Source: Macrobrachium rosenbergii
Taxonomy: Eukaryota > Arthropoda > Malacostraca > Decapoda > Palaemonidae
Direction of reading: 5' to 3'
DNA length: 64,000 bases
Assembly (NCBI RefSeq): GCF_040412425.1
Contig: NC_089744.1
Span: forward strand, 24,945,001 to 25,009,000
Position 1 is the first letter of the stretch, and each line of letters opens with the position of its first letter. Below are positions 49,316 to 61,042 of the stretch, one piece after another. Below the pieces are notes generated by a model that worked only from the letters and a program-made list of their open reading frames with translations, was not told the DNA's origin and did no database searches. The translations under genes and the position numbers were made by a program.

Positions 49316-50455
49316 AATATATATAATTTTTATGAATGTACGCCGCTGTATCACTTATTTTCTTAATAATTCAGAAAGTTTTTGACCGGGGATGCGGTAT
49401 AGTAATAGTATAGGGAGTGACAAGAGATATTTGGGAGTGTTTCTGCTTTCCCTACTGAATGAGACACCTGGGAAAACATCTGGGAAGAATAATGACTGTT
49501 CCCCTTCTAGCTAAGCCCCCAACCGTAATTAAACCCTTTTGTACTTTAAAATTTCTGGTGAAAGATCTTCTCTATAATCTACAGGTACCATGCTCAGGTT
49601 GTCGCCGCAAGCTATGCCCGCAGCAAAGTTTTCTGCCATAAATAGGGCAAGACGACAGAAGTCGTCAGTCAGTCTGTTTGCGCCCGCTGAAGGCTATGCC
49701 CGTCTGAGTATTGAGCCGCGAGTCTAGTCAGCTCCTCACTTTTCCATACACTTCGAGAACTTCAACCTTTAAGCCAGACACGGTCCCAAGATAGTTAAGG
49801 TCTACCTCAACTGGGCAATTTTCCATCCAAGCATCACAAAGAAGCACATCCTGCGATTCGAGAGTTAGTTCTAAGCCAATGTAACATTTTTCTAATTCAA
49901 AATCTCTCTCTGCAATTCATAATTCAATTCAATTCCTTCTCCTCTGACTTTGCAACAGTGTGTTTATCAGTGCCAGTGTGTATGTCCCTTTCTAGAGGTG
50001 CATAGAGTAACACCATTCCTTTGTTAGAAGTGATGGGATTAATGCAATCCTTTTTATTTGTGTATTAACTAATTCTAAGAGATCTTATTATTAGTCTCAT
50101 CTGGAATTATTTCACTTCCAGGAGTGGTGTCCGTGTCATTTGCCAAGTAGATGTTTCTCCTGTGTTTCCTGACTTGTCAAGAGAAGTCCGTCCTGCCAGG
50201 CTGATATAATTTTATTGTTAACAGCATTTTAAGACCTCTTATACATGGTCCATTTATGTACACCTTGGAATTACCTAATGTACTAATTTCTGATTTAGTG
50301 ATTTATTGTACATTCACATTTTAGTGAGATCTGTCACCTTTCATTTACCAGTGTGCAAGTGTTGAGAAGCAGAATTCTCACTTGGCGACCTACCAATTAT
50401 TATTTGTCCTTTTTTTCTCTCTGGTTATGGTATTTCAAAGAGTTTTATTGAGTCA
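49316..50455 (+). repeat. Direct repeat copy 1, LTR-like
   Basis: About 1.14 kb, repeated in the same orientation at 57,513-58,653. Inside is a promoter-like pair: ATAAATA (49,638-49,644) and an arthropod initiator TCAGT (49,665-49,669) 28 bases downstream. After AATTCTCA (ending near 50,377) comes TGGCGACCTACC (50,383), resembling a tRNA primer-binding site. This supports an LTR, but homology with copy 2 runs about 75 bases past this point, which a simple LTR pair would not do. Confidence 0.6.
49638..49669 (+). promoter_or_regulatory. TATA box and initiator in LTR-like repeat
   Basis: ATAAATA at 49,638 and TCAGTCAGT at 49,665, TATA to initiator A 28 bases. The second copy keeps ATAAAAA (57,822) and TCAGTCAGT (57,849) at the same 28-base spacing, although the TATA box itself differs. 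Conserved spacing suggests a core promoter. Confidence 0.55.
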
Positions 50456-51037
50456 TTCGAATTTACAAACCTTGAATATACATAGATATTAATTTCTGGA
50501 GTCACGTCTTTTTATAAAAGTCAGTGTCTTTGCGAGTGTTCAGTTTCTGCTAAGCCTTTTGACAAGCAAATGTAATTATTGCTATTGTCCCCACAAAGTG
50601 TTGATTTCCGCTGTGTTTGGATAAGCGAATGTAATTATTTTAATGTACTGGGCAGTATTGTATGGGGATTTCTAGTTTTATACATACCCAATGGGGAGAT
50701 TTACGAGCCCATTCATAGCCTGTACTTATTAATGGGCTTATTGTGCTAATTTTATATTTTTGTGTTCCACCTTTGCTCCAAGTGTTGTCATTGTGAACAT
50801 GGGCAAGTTGCACACTTCATATTTCAAACTCATAAGTGCATTGTGATCTACTGCCCCATAGCCTGACACCAGTGGAAGCTAGGGTACCTTGGTGGCCACA
50901 CTAGATTTGCACATTTGTGTTATTCTGCAACCGAAACTAGACACTAGGTGGGAATTGTTCCATTTTTCTAGGATATTTTGTGGTGAATGTCAGTTCTACA
51001 CATATAAGTACTATTTTATTTTGAGTAAAATAATCAC
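50456..51037. other. No gene recognised
   Basis: AT-rich sequence inside the span between the two direct repeats. Two related blocks (AAGCGAATGTAATTAT near 50,624 and AAGCAAATGTAATTAT near 50,564) form a short imperfect tandem duplication. Confidence 0.5.
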
Positions 51038-51146
51038 ACCTCTTCACTCGTAGGCTTTGATCCATGCACTGTGTTAAGTTAATTTCTCCTTTGCATCTGT
51101 AGGTTTAGACCCATGCTTTGTGCTGGAATCACCCTTGCACTTGTAG
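51038..51146 (+). repeat. Minisatellite, left part (~50-bp units)
   Basis: Two to three diverged units based on CACTCGTAGGCTTTGATCCA and TGCACTGTGTTAAG. The array continues on the far side of the transposon at 54,752-54,895, so the transposon split it. Confidence 0.75.
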
Positions 51147-51270
51147 TGCAGCAGATTGCTGTAAAAATCGTTCAGATAGTGAAACAAGCATGAAATTTGG
51201 CACAAACATTCCTAAGACTACGCTCTCTTAGAAAGGGCGCTGGCCACCTGAAAATCCAAGATGGCGGCTA
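51147..51270 (+). repeat. Left terminal inverted repeat of PIN/FEN-like transposon
   Basis: Pairs with 54,620-54,751. Best matched blocks: CAGATAGTGAAACAAGCATG (51,173-51,192) and GGGCGCTGGCCAC (51,235-51,247). Confidence 0.8.
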
Positions 51271-51768
51271 TTTTTCAAAATGGCCGCCATCTATGTTGAG
51301 ATTCACTGGTTTGGGAGCATCTATTGGATGGAATATGCCAGTTTTTTTTTTTAAACCTCGACTTTTAGGTTATAAAAATGTTCCATACCACACATTTTAT
51401 TGAAAACCCTTACTAAATGAATTGTAACCAAGATGGCGTACAAAATGGTTGCCATAAAAGTTTTTTCTATCCACAGCGCTTAGCAGACATAGAGACCAAC
51501 TGTTTTTATTTAATGGTATATTCATGTGATCAGACAGTTTAACTAATATGCTATTTTCAACTGAAATAGTAATGGTATGGTCACATACAACATTGTGTCT
51601 AAGACTGTAACCATAAAAGAAAGAAGAGAAATACGGACTAAATGCAAGCAATCTATGTATAGGTCTCTCAACCTACACCTTTGAAAAATTCGAGGATAAG
51701 AAGGTAGGCATAGCATGACGTTGGATGCTCAAGCTAGATTATCTACTGAAGAGAGGCAATATTTATCT

Positions 51769-53755
51769 AGACTTCACATTTGCAAGTGCACAGAGCTGTG
51801 CAGGAAGACCCAGCTTGTAGCACTTGCACCTTTCCTGACAGCCTGCTTTGCATCCACATTTGGTAAGCTGTTGGCAACTCTTGGCTAAGGGCGAGTTGGT
51901 TGTCAGAGAGGACTTGCCATGCTTCACCAGACTTTTGCCATCCCCACTCAGCAGGGTTCTCTGGCTGTGGCTGACACTGGGTGGCCTGCCCCACACACAA
52001 CCAGCCTGGTGCAGCACGCTTGGTGTGTTGGAGGAGAGCTCCCTGGTTGGTGGAATGGCCTCATATGCCCTTTGTTTTCTGGCAAACATATCAAGTCTAG
52101 CCTCATCCACAGTGCCAGCAGTGCTGGATCTTTCATACATAAGTATGACAAACCTCTCCAGGACCTTCAGGTCCTCTCTTCCACTCTGAGAGGGTAGTGA
52201 CTCAGTTTGGAGAACACAGTGGAGGCCTCTGGAAAGATGTTCCATGTCTGCCAGGCGGTCTTCTTGCCCTTGCTCCGGAAGGCTGACACTGTATCACAGC
52301 CTGTGAACGCATGGAAGAAGAGCATGCCATTCACCTTCTCCTGGCCCAGAGAGTTGCACAGGTCATGCACAGCAATCCAGTGCAGGCTCTGGCCTTGGCC
52401 AAATGCCACCCATAGCTTCTCTAGCCTAGATTGTGGAGAGTGAGAAAGCACTGACTGCAACGACAAGAACATCTGTGTCATTTGCTTTAACCGTGATGGT
52501 CTTGGCTCCATGTTCTGTGGCATATTTGGCATGGAGAAAGATGCAGGTGTCAGCTTCCTCATGAGAGCACTTTTCCAGTCCCTGAAGACTAGCCTCATGA
52601 GTGCTGAGGACAGCAGACCCTTTCGTGGCAATGACAACATTTGTGGCAGACATCTGGGCAACTTTGTCTGCCAGGAACTGGAACAACTCTGTCTTGTCTA
52701 TGAGTTGTTGCTCCTCTTTGTATCGGGAGTGTAGTTGAACTGCATGAGCTGTGCAATGGCCTGGTCTGACTTTGATGCTCCAAATAGTAACTGTGACTTG
52801 ATGTCAGCCCCATGCTCAACCATCCTACAAACTGGAGCAGGAGAGGAGGCACAGAATTTCGTACACAAGCCTCAGAAAATGTGCCATCAAACCGTGACTG
52901 ATGATCAAGTATAGACTTTCTGAGAATATTTGCTGCTTTAGCAATGATAACTGCCTCTGAAAGATCAGATGATTGAGCAAGTGCTTTTCACATCCTTTGA
53001 AATGCAAGTAATACATCTCTGCCAGATTTATGAGCCTCAAGTTCTGGAATTTCTGCCAGAAGTTTGTCTTTGAGTCTCGTGGAATTTACACTTGGTGACT
53101 CTACACCTAATTGTTCCAGACGTTGTTGGTAGAGGTGGCAAATATCTGCCAGCCGAAATGTGACTGGATCATCTGAACAAAGGTTGTTTTTTCAACAATG
53201 TATGTCATCAGTTCTGACAGAACTAGTGGATACACATCTGATTCTGACTCAGTGCTACCTTGGTCTTTCTCAAGGCTCCTCAGGTAGGACCTTTTTCTGT
53301 TGTAGAGGCACAAAGACAGGCATGGTGATGCTTAAACTCCTGTGCAGCCCACATCCCCACCAGTCAACAGCAGGAGCTTGCCATCACTAAGTATCTCTGC
53401 ACATTCACGCAATTTCAAGTCAAGGCCCTTAGTACTAGCCTGTCTGAGATCAGATGCAGGTGCCACTTTCTCTCAGAAAATGCAAACTTCATTGTCATGA
53501 CTGGTTCGGCGCAGTTTTGCACGACTAGTCTCAGTGTTGCTGGTCTGGTCATTGGATTGTCGCTTTCTTGCGGTCCAGTTTAGTGTTGTTAAACAACAAG
53601 CGACAGTTCACATGGTATTTTGCTGCATTTTTCCTGGTGGCCTCTATGCCATCACCTTCATCCAGCCTTGCTGGATCCATTATCAGTGGCATTTCATTAA
53701 TTTCACTGAACATGGGAATGTTCCTTGCCAGCATTGTGTACCCATCATGGTCTAG
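51769..53755 (-). pseudogene. PIN/FEN-like TE protein with Cys-rich C-terminus
   Basis: I recognise this protein family as widespread, unnamed and repetitive in invertebrate genomes. In minus-strand order: FSEINEMPLIMDPARLDEGD (about 53,710-53,650) and KYHVNCRLLFNNTKLDR (53,630-53,570), a possible zinc-binding start; SDVYPLVLSELMTYIVEKTT (about 53,230-53,170); LFQFLADKVAQ (52,686); HEEADTCIFLHAKYA (52,563-52,519); VKANDTDVLVVAV (about 52,491-52,453); GMLFFHAFTGCDTVSAF (GCDT 52,301-52,290); KQRAYEAIPPTREL (about 52,075-52,035); and a Cys-rich tail KCGCKAGCQERCKCYKLGLP (51,858-51,800). EEAD, NDTDVLV and GCD are spaced like the acidic metal-binding motifs of FEN/XPG/PIN nucleases (inference). 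The tail resembles CXC-type DNA-binding motifs. Frame changes near 52,440 and 52,240 and several upstream stops mark it as inactive. Confidence 0.75.
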
Positions 53756-54619
53756 GACATGATGACTTGGAGAGTGATGTCAAGTGCTCACCTCTTTTGT
53801 CCTTCTGACAAAGACAACACAAACTCAGTTTGTTTCTACTGCTCAATATTGGATTGGCATCACATTCTACCATGATTTCACTTTTTGATTAAGGCCGAGG
53901 GGTTATCTTTACCACCTTAAACAAAGCACATTCCTGTATGGGATTCAACTAGGTTCGGTCTCCTACACCTAGCCCGATCATTCATCCAGTGCCATTTAAG
54001 TCCTGTGTGATCTGTACACCATCCAGGTAAGTACATGAACCATCATGTACAGCCCCATACCTTGGCTCGGCTCTGCTCGGCTGGTACATCCTGTCTATTC
54101 AGGTGCGGCTATCTAACTATAGCTGGTCTGGGGCTGTTAAGCATTTGGGACACTAAACTAAACTATACTACAACTATCAGTCTAAGACTACAGGATTAGT
54201 AAAGCTGGATTAGCTGGCACTGAACCCCATGCTGAGTTACACAGCAGTGATGTCACCAGTGTGCCCTGGTTGTGTGCAGACATACACTCTTTTACATTTA
54301 TTAATTTTCCTTCAAAATTGATGAGTTATTCGAAAGAGATGGCCTCATTAGGATCTAAAACCACAGAAACCAAGATCCATGCTTAAAACGATAATTGTTG
54401 AGCGGGCATTATTTCTCATTATAATTATTGTTTCTACCTTTTCTTGGCAGCCATATAGCCCCCATATTTAAAAGGTAAACTGTACTGGAAGCTACAGAAA
54501 CATAATATTCACAAGAAATAGTATGGAAAGAGCTTTACCATATTGCTAAACAAATACATACCATTCTAGTGAAAAATTAGCCAAAATCTGTCGATACTGG
54601 CCCGCCATCTTGAATTTGG

Positions 54620-54751
54620 CCGCCATATTAAATTTTTGCGTGGCCAGCGCCCTTTTCTGATAGAGGGAACTTTAAAAGAGCACTTGTGCAAAATTTCATG
54701 CTTGTTTCACTATCTGAATGATTCTTATGAAATATGCAATTATCTGCTGCA
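54620..54751 (-). repeat. Right terminal inverted repeat of PIN/FEN-like transposon
   Basis: GTGGCCAGCGCCCTTTTCTG (54,640) and CATGCTTGTTTCACTATCTG (54,698) are inverted matches to the left end. It ends at ATCTGCTGCA (54,742-54,751). Confidence 0.8.
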
Positions 54752-54895
54752 CTATTGTAGGCTTTGACCCGTGCAGCATGTTGAAATACTAATATCTCAG
54801 TATTTGTTGGCTTTGACCTGTGCATTGTGCTCCAAATACTCACACTCTGCATTGTAGGCTATGACACATGCACTATGTTCATTTTAGTAGTGTCT
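54752..54895 (+). repeat. Minisatellite, right part (~50-bp units)
   Basis: Three diverged units based on ATTGTAGGCTTTGACCCGTG, starting near 54,752, 54,803 and 54,848. Same family as 51,038-51,146. Confidence 0.75.
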
Positions 54896-57512
54896 CCCTT
54901 ACTGTAGGGGAACTCTTATTGTAGTTGGAGCCTTACACCGGCCCACTATATCATTTTGTTGGCATCATACTCTGCCTAGTTCCGAGTGCCCTTTCCATTC
55001 CGTGCAATTGTTTGCATGGCTACCCATTACTCAATTACACGTGCCTATAATGCACAGACCGAAGGAAATGCCTTTCAATATAGTGCCACTTTTGCACTGC
55101 TAGCTCATCCATAACAAATTGTCTAGAGTAGTTGCAATATTCAACCTCTAGCAACTCAGCCAAAATGTCCACTCATGAGGAGGCACTCACTGCCTATACG
55201 AAGATAGAACAGAAAGCCAGATATAGTGGAGTAATCTGCGTAAGAGTTGATAGCAGATTGGCTTAACAGGAACCCCTGGTCCCCATCCAAAGGGGGAGCC
55301 TTTTTGCTAAGACCTCCAGTTGAGGGGCCTATCAGTGTGGCATCTCCCTGAGGTTATGATAGAAGTCAAAGGGTCCTCAAAAGTTAAGGTAAGTATACCT
55401 TAGTTTTACCAGACCACTGGGTCCTCACCTGTCATGACCCCCACAGCACGATGCCCCTCATACAGAAAGACCGGTACTGGCTCAGGTCATCCACCTAATA
55501 AACGAATAATTTATGAAAATGTAGACTGGCATAGAACAAAAACTTCCGGCTGTCCGATTGAGGGTGACCACACCCCAACAAAGTCAAATCAGTTCCTTTG
55601 GGTAGCTGCTTTCTTCCCGAAGACTATGATCTACTCAAACAGGACAGGCCCTTAAGTCTTGCCTCTTTCCTGAGCCCAACCTGGGCCCACTCAGATCCTC
55701 TGCCAGATACCCTAGACATAGGCAGCTTGTTCGACATGCCTGAGCCTGAGAAAGTGCCAGAGTCTGCACCTACCCTACAGCCATATGAACAAGTTTTCAG
55801 CTAGAGCAGTATGCGTTAGCCTGACAAATACCTAGTGCCAGAGCTGGAACAACCAGATTTCAGCTGGATCAATATGCTTTGGCCAGACAAAGCGCCAGTG
55901 CCAAGACCTGAGCCTGCTACAGAGCCATAGCCTGAACCCTCTTCCAATCTCCCTTCAGGAGATCCAATTCCCTCTTAGTCTCTGTCAGGAGCAGATGATT
56001 TTTCCCACCCTGCCGTTAAGTTATTACCAGTGCCAATTGAATGCACTGATCAGGGCAGCACTGCGTTTGTCACGGATGTTGAGCCGTTCCCTAATTTAAC
56101 TTCTGTGACTGAGCCTGTCTTAGTGCCAGTGCCAGAGCATGACCTCAATCTCCTTTCAGGAGGTCTTACAGCTCCTAAGTCACTCTGGTGGATGGTACCC
56201 TAAGAGCACTTTCCTAAGAGCCAAGTTGATTGCCCAAATCCAGGAACTGCAATGACAGTTACTTAGGGATACTTTGGCGATTCAGCAGCAGCCAGGCAGT
56301 GGCTAACATAGTGCCAGCTCCGTCTAGTAGTGTAGCCTCCAGGCCCCTTCCTGCTTTGGGTCCCAAAGGAACTCTTGAGCCTTCCCAGGAATCAATGCCA
56401 CCGGTTCCCTCTGATATATCCCAGCCTAATGGCAAATTAGAAAAGTCAGAGCCATCAATAAAGCCAGTACTCATTTTCACAGTTGATCCTGAGGAAAAAT
56501 TAATGGAAATTAAGCACATCATTCCTTTGAGAAATATAGTTAACTCCACCCAGTAACTACCATTCCAGCTCTTCCCAGGAGAAGTAACTGGAAGGCTACC
56601 TGCATCAAAGGGCTAAGACTCCAGTGCTACAGCTGGAAGGTCAAGTGCCTAAAACTCGAATAAAGACAGAGCATATGTGCTCTCCCAGCCCTGGTGCCTA
56701 GGCACAGCAACTAATACATATATTACACACATAGTCTTAGGATCCAAATTTTTATATTGATTAGAGCCACCAAGCTCTCATGGCACTCATATTTTATAGC
56801 TGTAACAGTGCCTGCTTTAATAGAGCAATCCTAGCCCCTGATCCAGATAAGATGTCTAGGGTTGTCTCCTACTTTTAATTAGCATGGTTGTATTGAAAGA
56901 ATTTATTTTGTGTTTCGCTAAGTCTGTTCTTTAGCCCAACAAGCTGAAGAACATGTCCTAGCCATTTTGCAATTTTATTGCATTTTTTATTACTTTGTGT
57001 TGCACTTTATTATACTTGTGTAGCATGTATCATAGAGTAACTAACTCATGTGTATTTCAATATTTTCATGCTGATAAACTTGCATTACTTACATATTTCA
57101 TGTCCATGTACATTATGTCATATATTAAAGGACTTTTTTTTTGCAATTTACTTTATTCTCTGCATGTAGCTAGTTATTATTTTGGTGCTGTATTAGCTTA
57201 CTTTTGTGTGAAGTTCAATTAGCTATTTGTCATGACCCTGAGTTAGTAGCATTGCCAGTTCATTTTATTCCACAGACAGTAACTTTAAATAACAGCAGAC
57301 ACCCTTACACTAGTGTTAGGCATATTAGTTAAGTTGCAGTAGATACTAAGCTCACTTCTCCTCAGGGGATAAGTTAAGAGTTATATCTTTTAGCCTAAGG
57401 GGAAGTTAGAGTTATATCTTTTAGCCTAAAGGGAGATAATTAACATAATCGATACCAGCGGCTTGCTAGTGCAGACCTTCATGCCCGAGGGAGTGGAATG
57501 TCTGGTTAAAGG
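54896..57512 (+). other. Possible LTR-element interior, Pro-rich remnants
   Basis: From ATGTCCACTCATGAGGAGGC (55,165) a frame reads MSTHEEALTAYTKIEQKARY before decaying. Further on, Pro/Glu-rich pieces follow, such as SLFDMPEPEKVPESAPTLQP (about 55,720-55,780), VPELEQPDFSW and PVPRPEPATEP. A 108-codon frame at 56,230-56,556 has no domain. The composition fits a gag-like or spacer region of a retroelement, but no protease, RT or integrase motif is seen between the direct repeats. Near 57,499, GGTTAAAGGGGAGC just before copy 2 looks like a polypurine tract. Two tandem 31-bp-scale units with GAGTTATATCTTTTAGCCTA lie at 57,380-57,430. Confidence 0.4.
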
Positions 57513-58653
57513 GGAGCTTTTATAAATGTACGTCACTGTATCACTTATTTAATAATTCAGAAATTTCCCATTTACTAGGGAATAGGGTATAGCAATAGAT
57601 GGGGATTGACAGAGAGGAATTTTAGGGAGTGTCTGCTTTCCTGCTTAATGAGACGCCTGGGGAAACACCTGGGAAGGATAATGACTGCTCCCTTCTAGCT
57701 AAGCCCCAACCCTAATTAAACCCTTTGTACTTTCAAAATTTCTGGTGAAAGATCTCTCTAATCTGCAGGCACCATGGTCAGGTCGTTGCCAAAAGCTATG
57801 CCTGCAGCACAGTTTTCTGCCATAAAAAGTGCAAGACGACAGAAGTTGTCAGTCAGTCTGTTTGAGCCCACTGCAGGCTATGCCCTTCTGAGGATCATGC
57901 CAATAGCCTAGTCAGGTCCTCACTTTCCCATACACTTGGAGAGCTTTAACCTTTAAGCCAAACGCTGTCCCAAGACAGTTTAAGGTCTACCTCAACTGGG
58001 CAATCTTCTATCCAAGCATCACAAAGAAGCAAAGTACGATACATCCTGTGATTCGAGAGTTAGTTTTAAGCCAGTGTAACTTTTTCTCAAACTCAAAATC
58101 TCTCTCTCACAATTCATAATTTAATTGAATCCCTTGTCCTTTGACTTTGCAACAGTGCATTTATTAGTGCCAGTGTGTGTGTCCCTTTCTAGAAGTGCAT
58201 TCCATTGTTAGAAGTGACAGAGTAGTGCAATCCATTTTATTTGTGTATTAACTCATTTTAAGAGAGATCTTACATTATTATTAGTCTCATCTGAATTATT
58301 TAACTTCAGGAGTGGTGTCCATGTCATTTGGAAGTACTGTAAATGTTTCTTCTGTGTTTCCTGATTTGCCAAGAGAAGTACAGCCTACTGGGCTGATATC
58401 ATTTTATTGCTACTCGCATTTTACAACCTCTTATACATGGTCCATTTATGTACACCTTGGAATTACCTGATGTACTAATTTCCAATTTAGTGATTTATTG
58501 TACATTCACATTTTAGTGAAATCTGTCACCTTTGTTTTACCAGTGAGCTTGTGCAAACAAAGTAAGCATTAAAGCAGAATTCTCACTTTACCTAACAATT
58601 ATTATTTGTTCTTTTTTTTCTCTGGTTACAATATTTCAAGAGTTTTATTGCAA
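57513..58653 (+). repeat. Direct repeat copy 2, LTR-like
   Basis: Same orientation as 49,316-50,455, with many small differences (about 85% by eye). TATA-like ATAAAAA (57,822) and TCAGT (57,849) are kept. The primer-site-like TGGCGACC of copy 1 reads TTTACC here, and homology continues to about 58,653. Differences between the copies imply the duplication is old. Confidence 0.6.
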
Positions 58654-59930
58654 GGTCCTATTATTCACAGTAAAGTTAACTCCAGCGCCTCTCAATCATG
58701 TAATACTGTATATATTTTATATTCTGAACCCGGGAAGGACTTATCTGGGATGATGCCCATAGGACCATGAATTCCTGGGTTGGTAGAACATAGAAGAAAG
58801 GAAAAATGGGAGCTGAGGGTTTACTAGAAGAGAACTTTAAGTAAACTCTTAGGATAACTAGAGTCACATACCATTTACAATAACAAAAATCAGAAGATGG
58901 GAATAATTAGGGCAGGTACATGGGATCCTGTCGAGTACTAAATAATGATGACACACCTTGATAACTGGATTCACTTCAAGAGCACCCGTGAGTCAATTTG
59001 CAGTGGGTTTTACCATGGCAATCAAAGCAGAGAAGGATCCACAGTGAGAAACTCTGTCTGTAATGAGTGAATGCAAGCGATTAACTGACGAAACTAGGGC
59101 AATTAAGGGTTCAACACATGCATGGCGGTGCATAGCGGTTCCTTGAGGTATGACACGATTGATTTCACTTATGGACATAAATATAATAACAGTCAGGTCT
59201 GTATGAGAATGGCGTCAGAAGCAAGGGAAAATGGAATAGCAAAAAAAAGGACTACTGTATATGACTGGTAAAACTCAATTAGTGCCACTTTACCGTGTGT
59301 TGGAGAGATGGGTCCTCGGAGATGGTCCGATGCTGGGGGTGGTATTAAGGGAATTGGCACTGAAATATATTGTGGACTGGAAGTCAGCCATGTGGTTTTG
59401 GGAGATGACTGTGCAGGAGGAAGCTCAAAGGGCATTAGGTGTTAGTTCTCGTCCGGTATGTCTTTGATTGGCGTCGTGCGTGAGCCCTCGTGTCCCTTTG
59501 CCTGAATTAATTTTTCCATTCTTGCAGAAGTCATCTGTTTCTAACATACCGCCTTGACCTCGTGGTTTTGCTTTGCTGACTGCATGCTAACATGCTGGGC
59601 CCACATGTCATGTGATTGGCCAACTTTTCTCTTTGGGGTGCTGGGCAGCTGCCCTGATTAGTGCCTCCTGTGACACCCGACCAGGAACTCCTTAAGTAGT
59701 GCCTGGGTCAATCATATGATCAAGACTTGTCTCCAAGGAGCAGCAAAGTGACCTGGAAGGAGGTTTAATGCAGTCACATAGTCTAGAGGAATGATAAGAC
59801 CCCAAAAGGGAAGAATAACAAGAACTTGGTAAACATTCCTCTAAACAACTGTGTTAACAGAAGCGATATGGTATTTTACTTTTAATGTCATATTTAAGAA
59901 AATAATGTTCTTAAAAGGGGAGTTGACTTG

Positions 59931-59935
<5 letters not shown>
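58654..59935. other. No gene recognised
   Basis: Unique sequence. Short frames on both strands (about 60-80 codons) have no domain. No SINE, LINE or TIR signal found. Confidence 0.5.
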
Positions 59936-59998
<63 letters not shown>

Positions 59999-60001
59999 CT
60001 C

Positions 60002-60051
<50 letters not shown>

Positions 60052-60129
60052 ATCAAGCTAAACGTCCTTTAATATCAATTCACTCTACCTCAGAGAAATA
60101 ATATATGAATCAGGTGATGTGATAAATAG

Positions 60130-60206
<77 letters not shown>

Positions 60207-60232
60207 TCGTATATATATACACACACACACAC
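59936..60232. repeat. (AT)n tracts ending in (CA)n
   Basis: (AT)n at 59,936-59,996, 60,006-60,045 and 60,134-60,205, and (CA)n at 60,219-60,233. Confidence 0.93.
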
Positions 60233-60390
60233 ACGGCCATCATCATCATTGCCTCCAGTACAATGACATTAAGGGCCTCAGTAAATTCCAGCACTCATTT
60301 CTTTCCTGGGCTTTGTCTTCCATTAATCTGACTTCCTTCTCATAGTCCTTACTAAGGTTATTCAACTCTTCTGCTTCCCATGTGCATGCA
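60233..60390 (-). repeat. Probable dispersed TE tail
   Basis: GGCCATCATCATCATTGCCT then ACATTAAGGGCCTCAGTAAA and TTCCAGCACTCATTTC resemble an arthropod-wide repeat motif (CATCATCAT...AAGGGCCTC...) that I know from insect and crustacean genomes. There is only this one copy in the window, so the call rests on recall of the motif. Confidence 0.35.
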
Positions 60391-61042
60391 TATGTACATA
60401 TGTTTTTATGTATGTATGCATGGATATTGTGTACTGTATATATACAGTGTATACACACACATATATATATTATAATTAGCAAGAACTCGCTAGAAAATTG
60501 CTCTTTTTTTGTTTCCTGTCTACCCGATCGATTGATAGACATATCATCTATCGACATGCGTGCTATACCTATCTATCAGCGGGCTGGACAGGGTTGTGGT
60601 CAGAATACAGGGTTAAACAGTGTTGTAGGCCACTCCCTTTAGGATCTGGCCACCTAAAACCAATAATCTTTAAAATTCGATTTGCGTAAAAATTCTGGCT
60701 TAAATATAGGGTTCAAGAATGTGTCCACGAAATATGCATACTAAATTTGCCGTGTTTTCTCTGATTTGGCCTAAAATGTAACAATAACTATATACCCATA
60801 AAACACCAGTAGCGCCAAATGATTTAGTCTGGTATAGTTTTGCGATATATATTACAAAACTCCTTTGAAATGAAATGTATAATGTCAATAATATCTACTC
60901 GGCACCTTTTTAGTTATTCCTAGCCTGACAACGCATACGTCATGCCATGACACCGACTGTGGCCGAGTTGCCTATAAACTTCCAAGCTAGAAGGGCACGT
61001 TTTTATGCTCGCTAGCCTTGACTGAACTCTGTATTTTCTGCG
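60391..61042. other. No gene recognised
   Basis: Contains short imperfect TATACAGTATATA and (CA)n near 60,435-60,470. Nothing else. Confidence 0.5.

Larger units (their letters stand above)
51147..54751 (-). mobile_element. DNA transposon with PIN/FEN-like nuclease-type protein
   Basis: A 3.6-kb unit with inverted ends of about 130 bases. Left: TGCAGCAGATTGCTG, TTCAGATAGTGAAACAAGCA, TGAAATTTGGCAC, AAAGGGCGCTGGCCAC, AAGATGGCGGC (51,147-51,270). The complement of the right end reads TGCAGCAGATAATTGC, TTCAGATAGTGAAACAAGCA, TGAAATTTTGCAC, AAAAGGGCGCTGGCCAC, ATATGGCGGCC (54,751-54,620). One degraded coding region fills the middle on the minus strand. The element interrupts a ~50-bp minisatellite. 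No target-site duplication is obvious because the flanks are repetitive. I cannot place it in a named superfamily. Confidence 0.75.
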
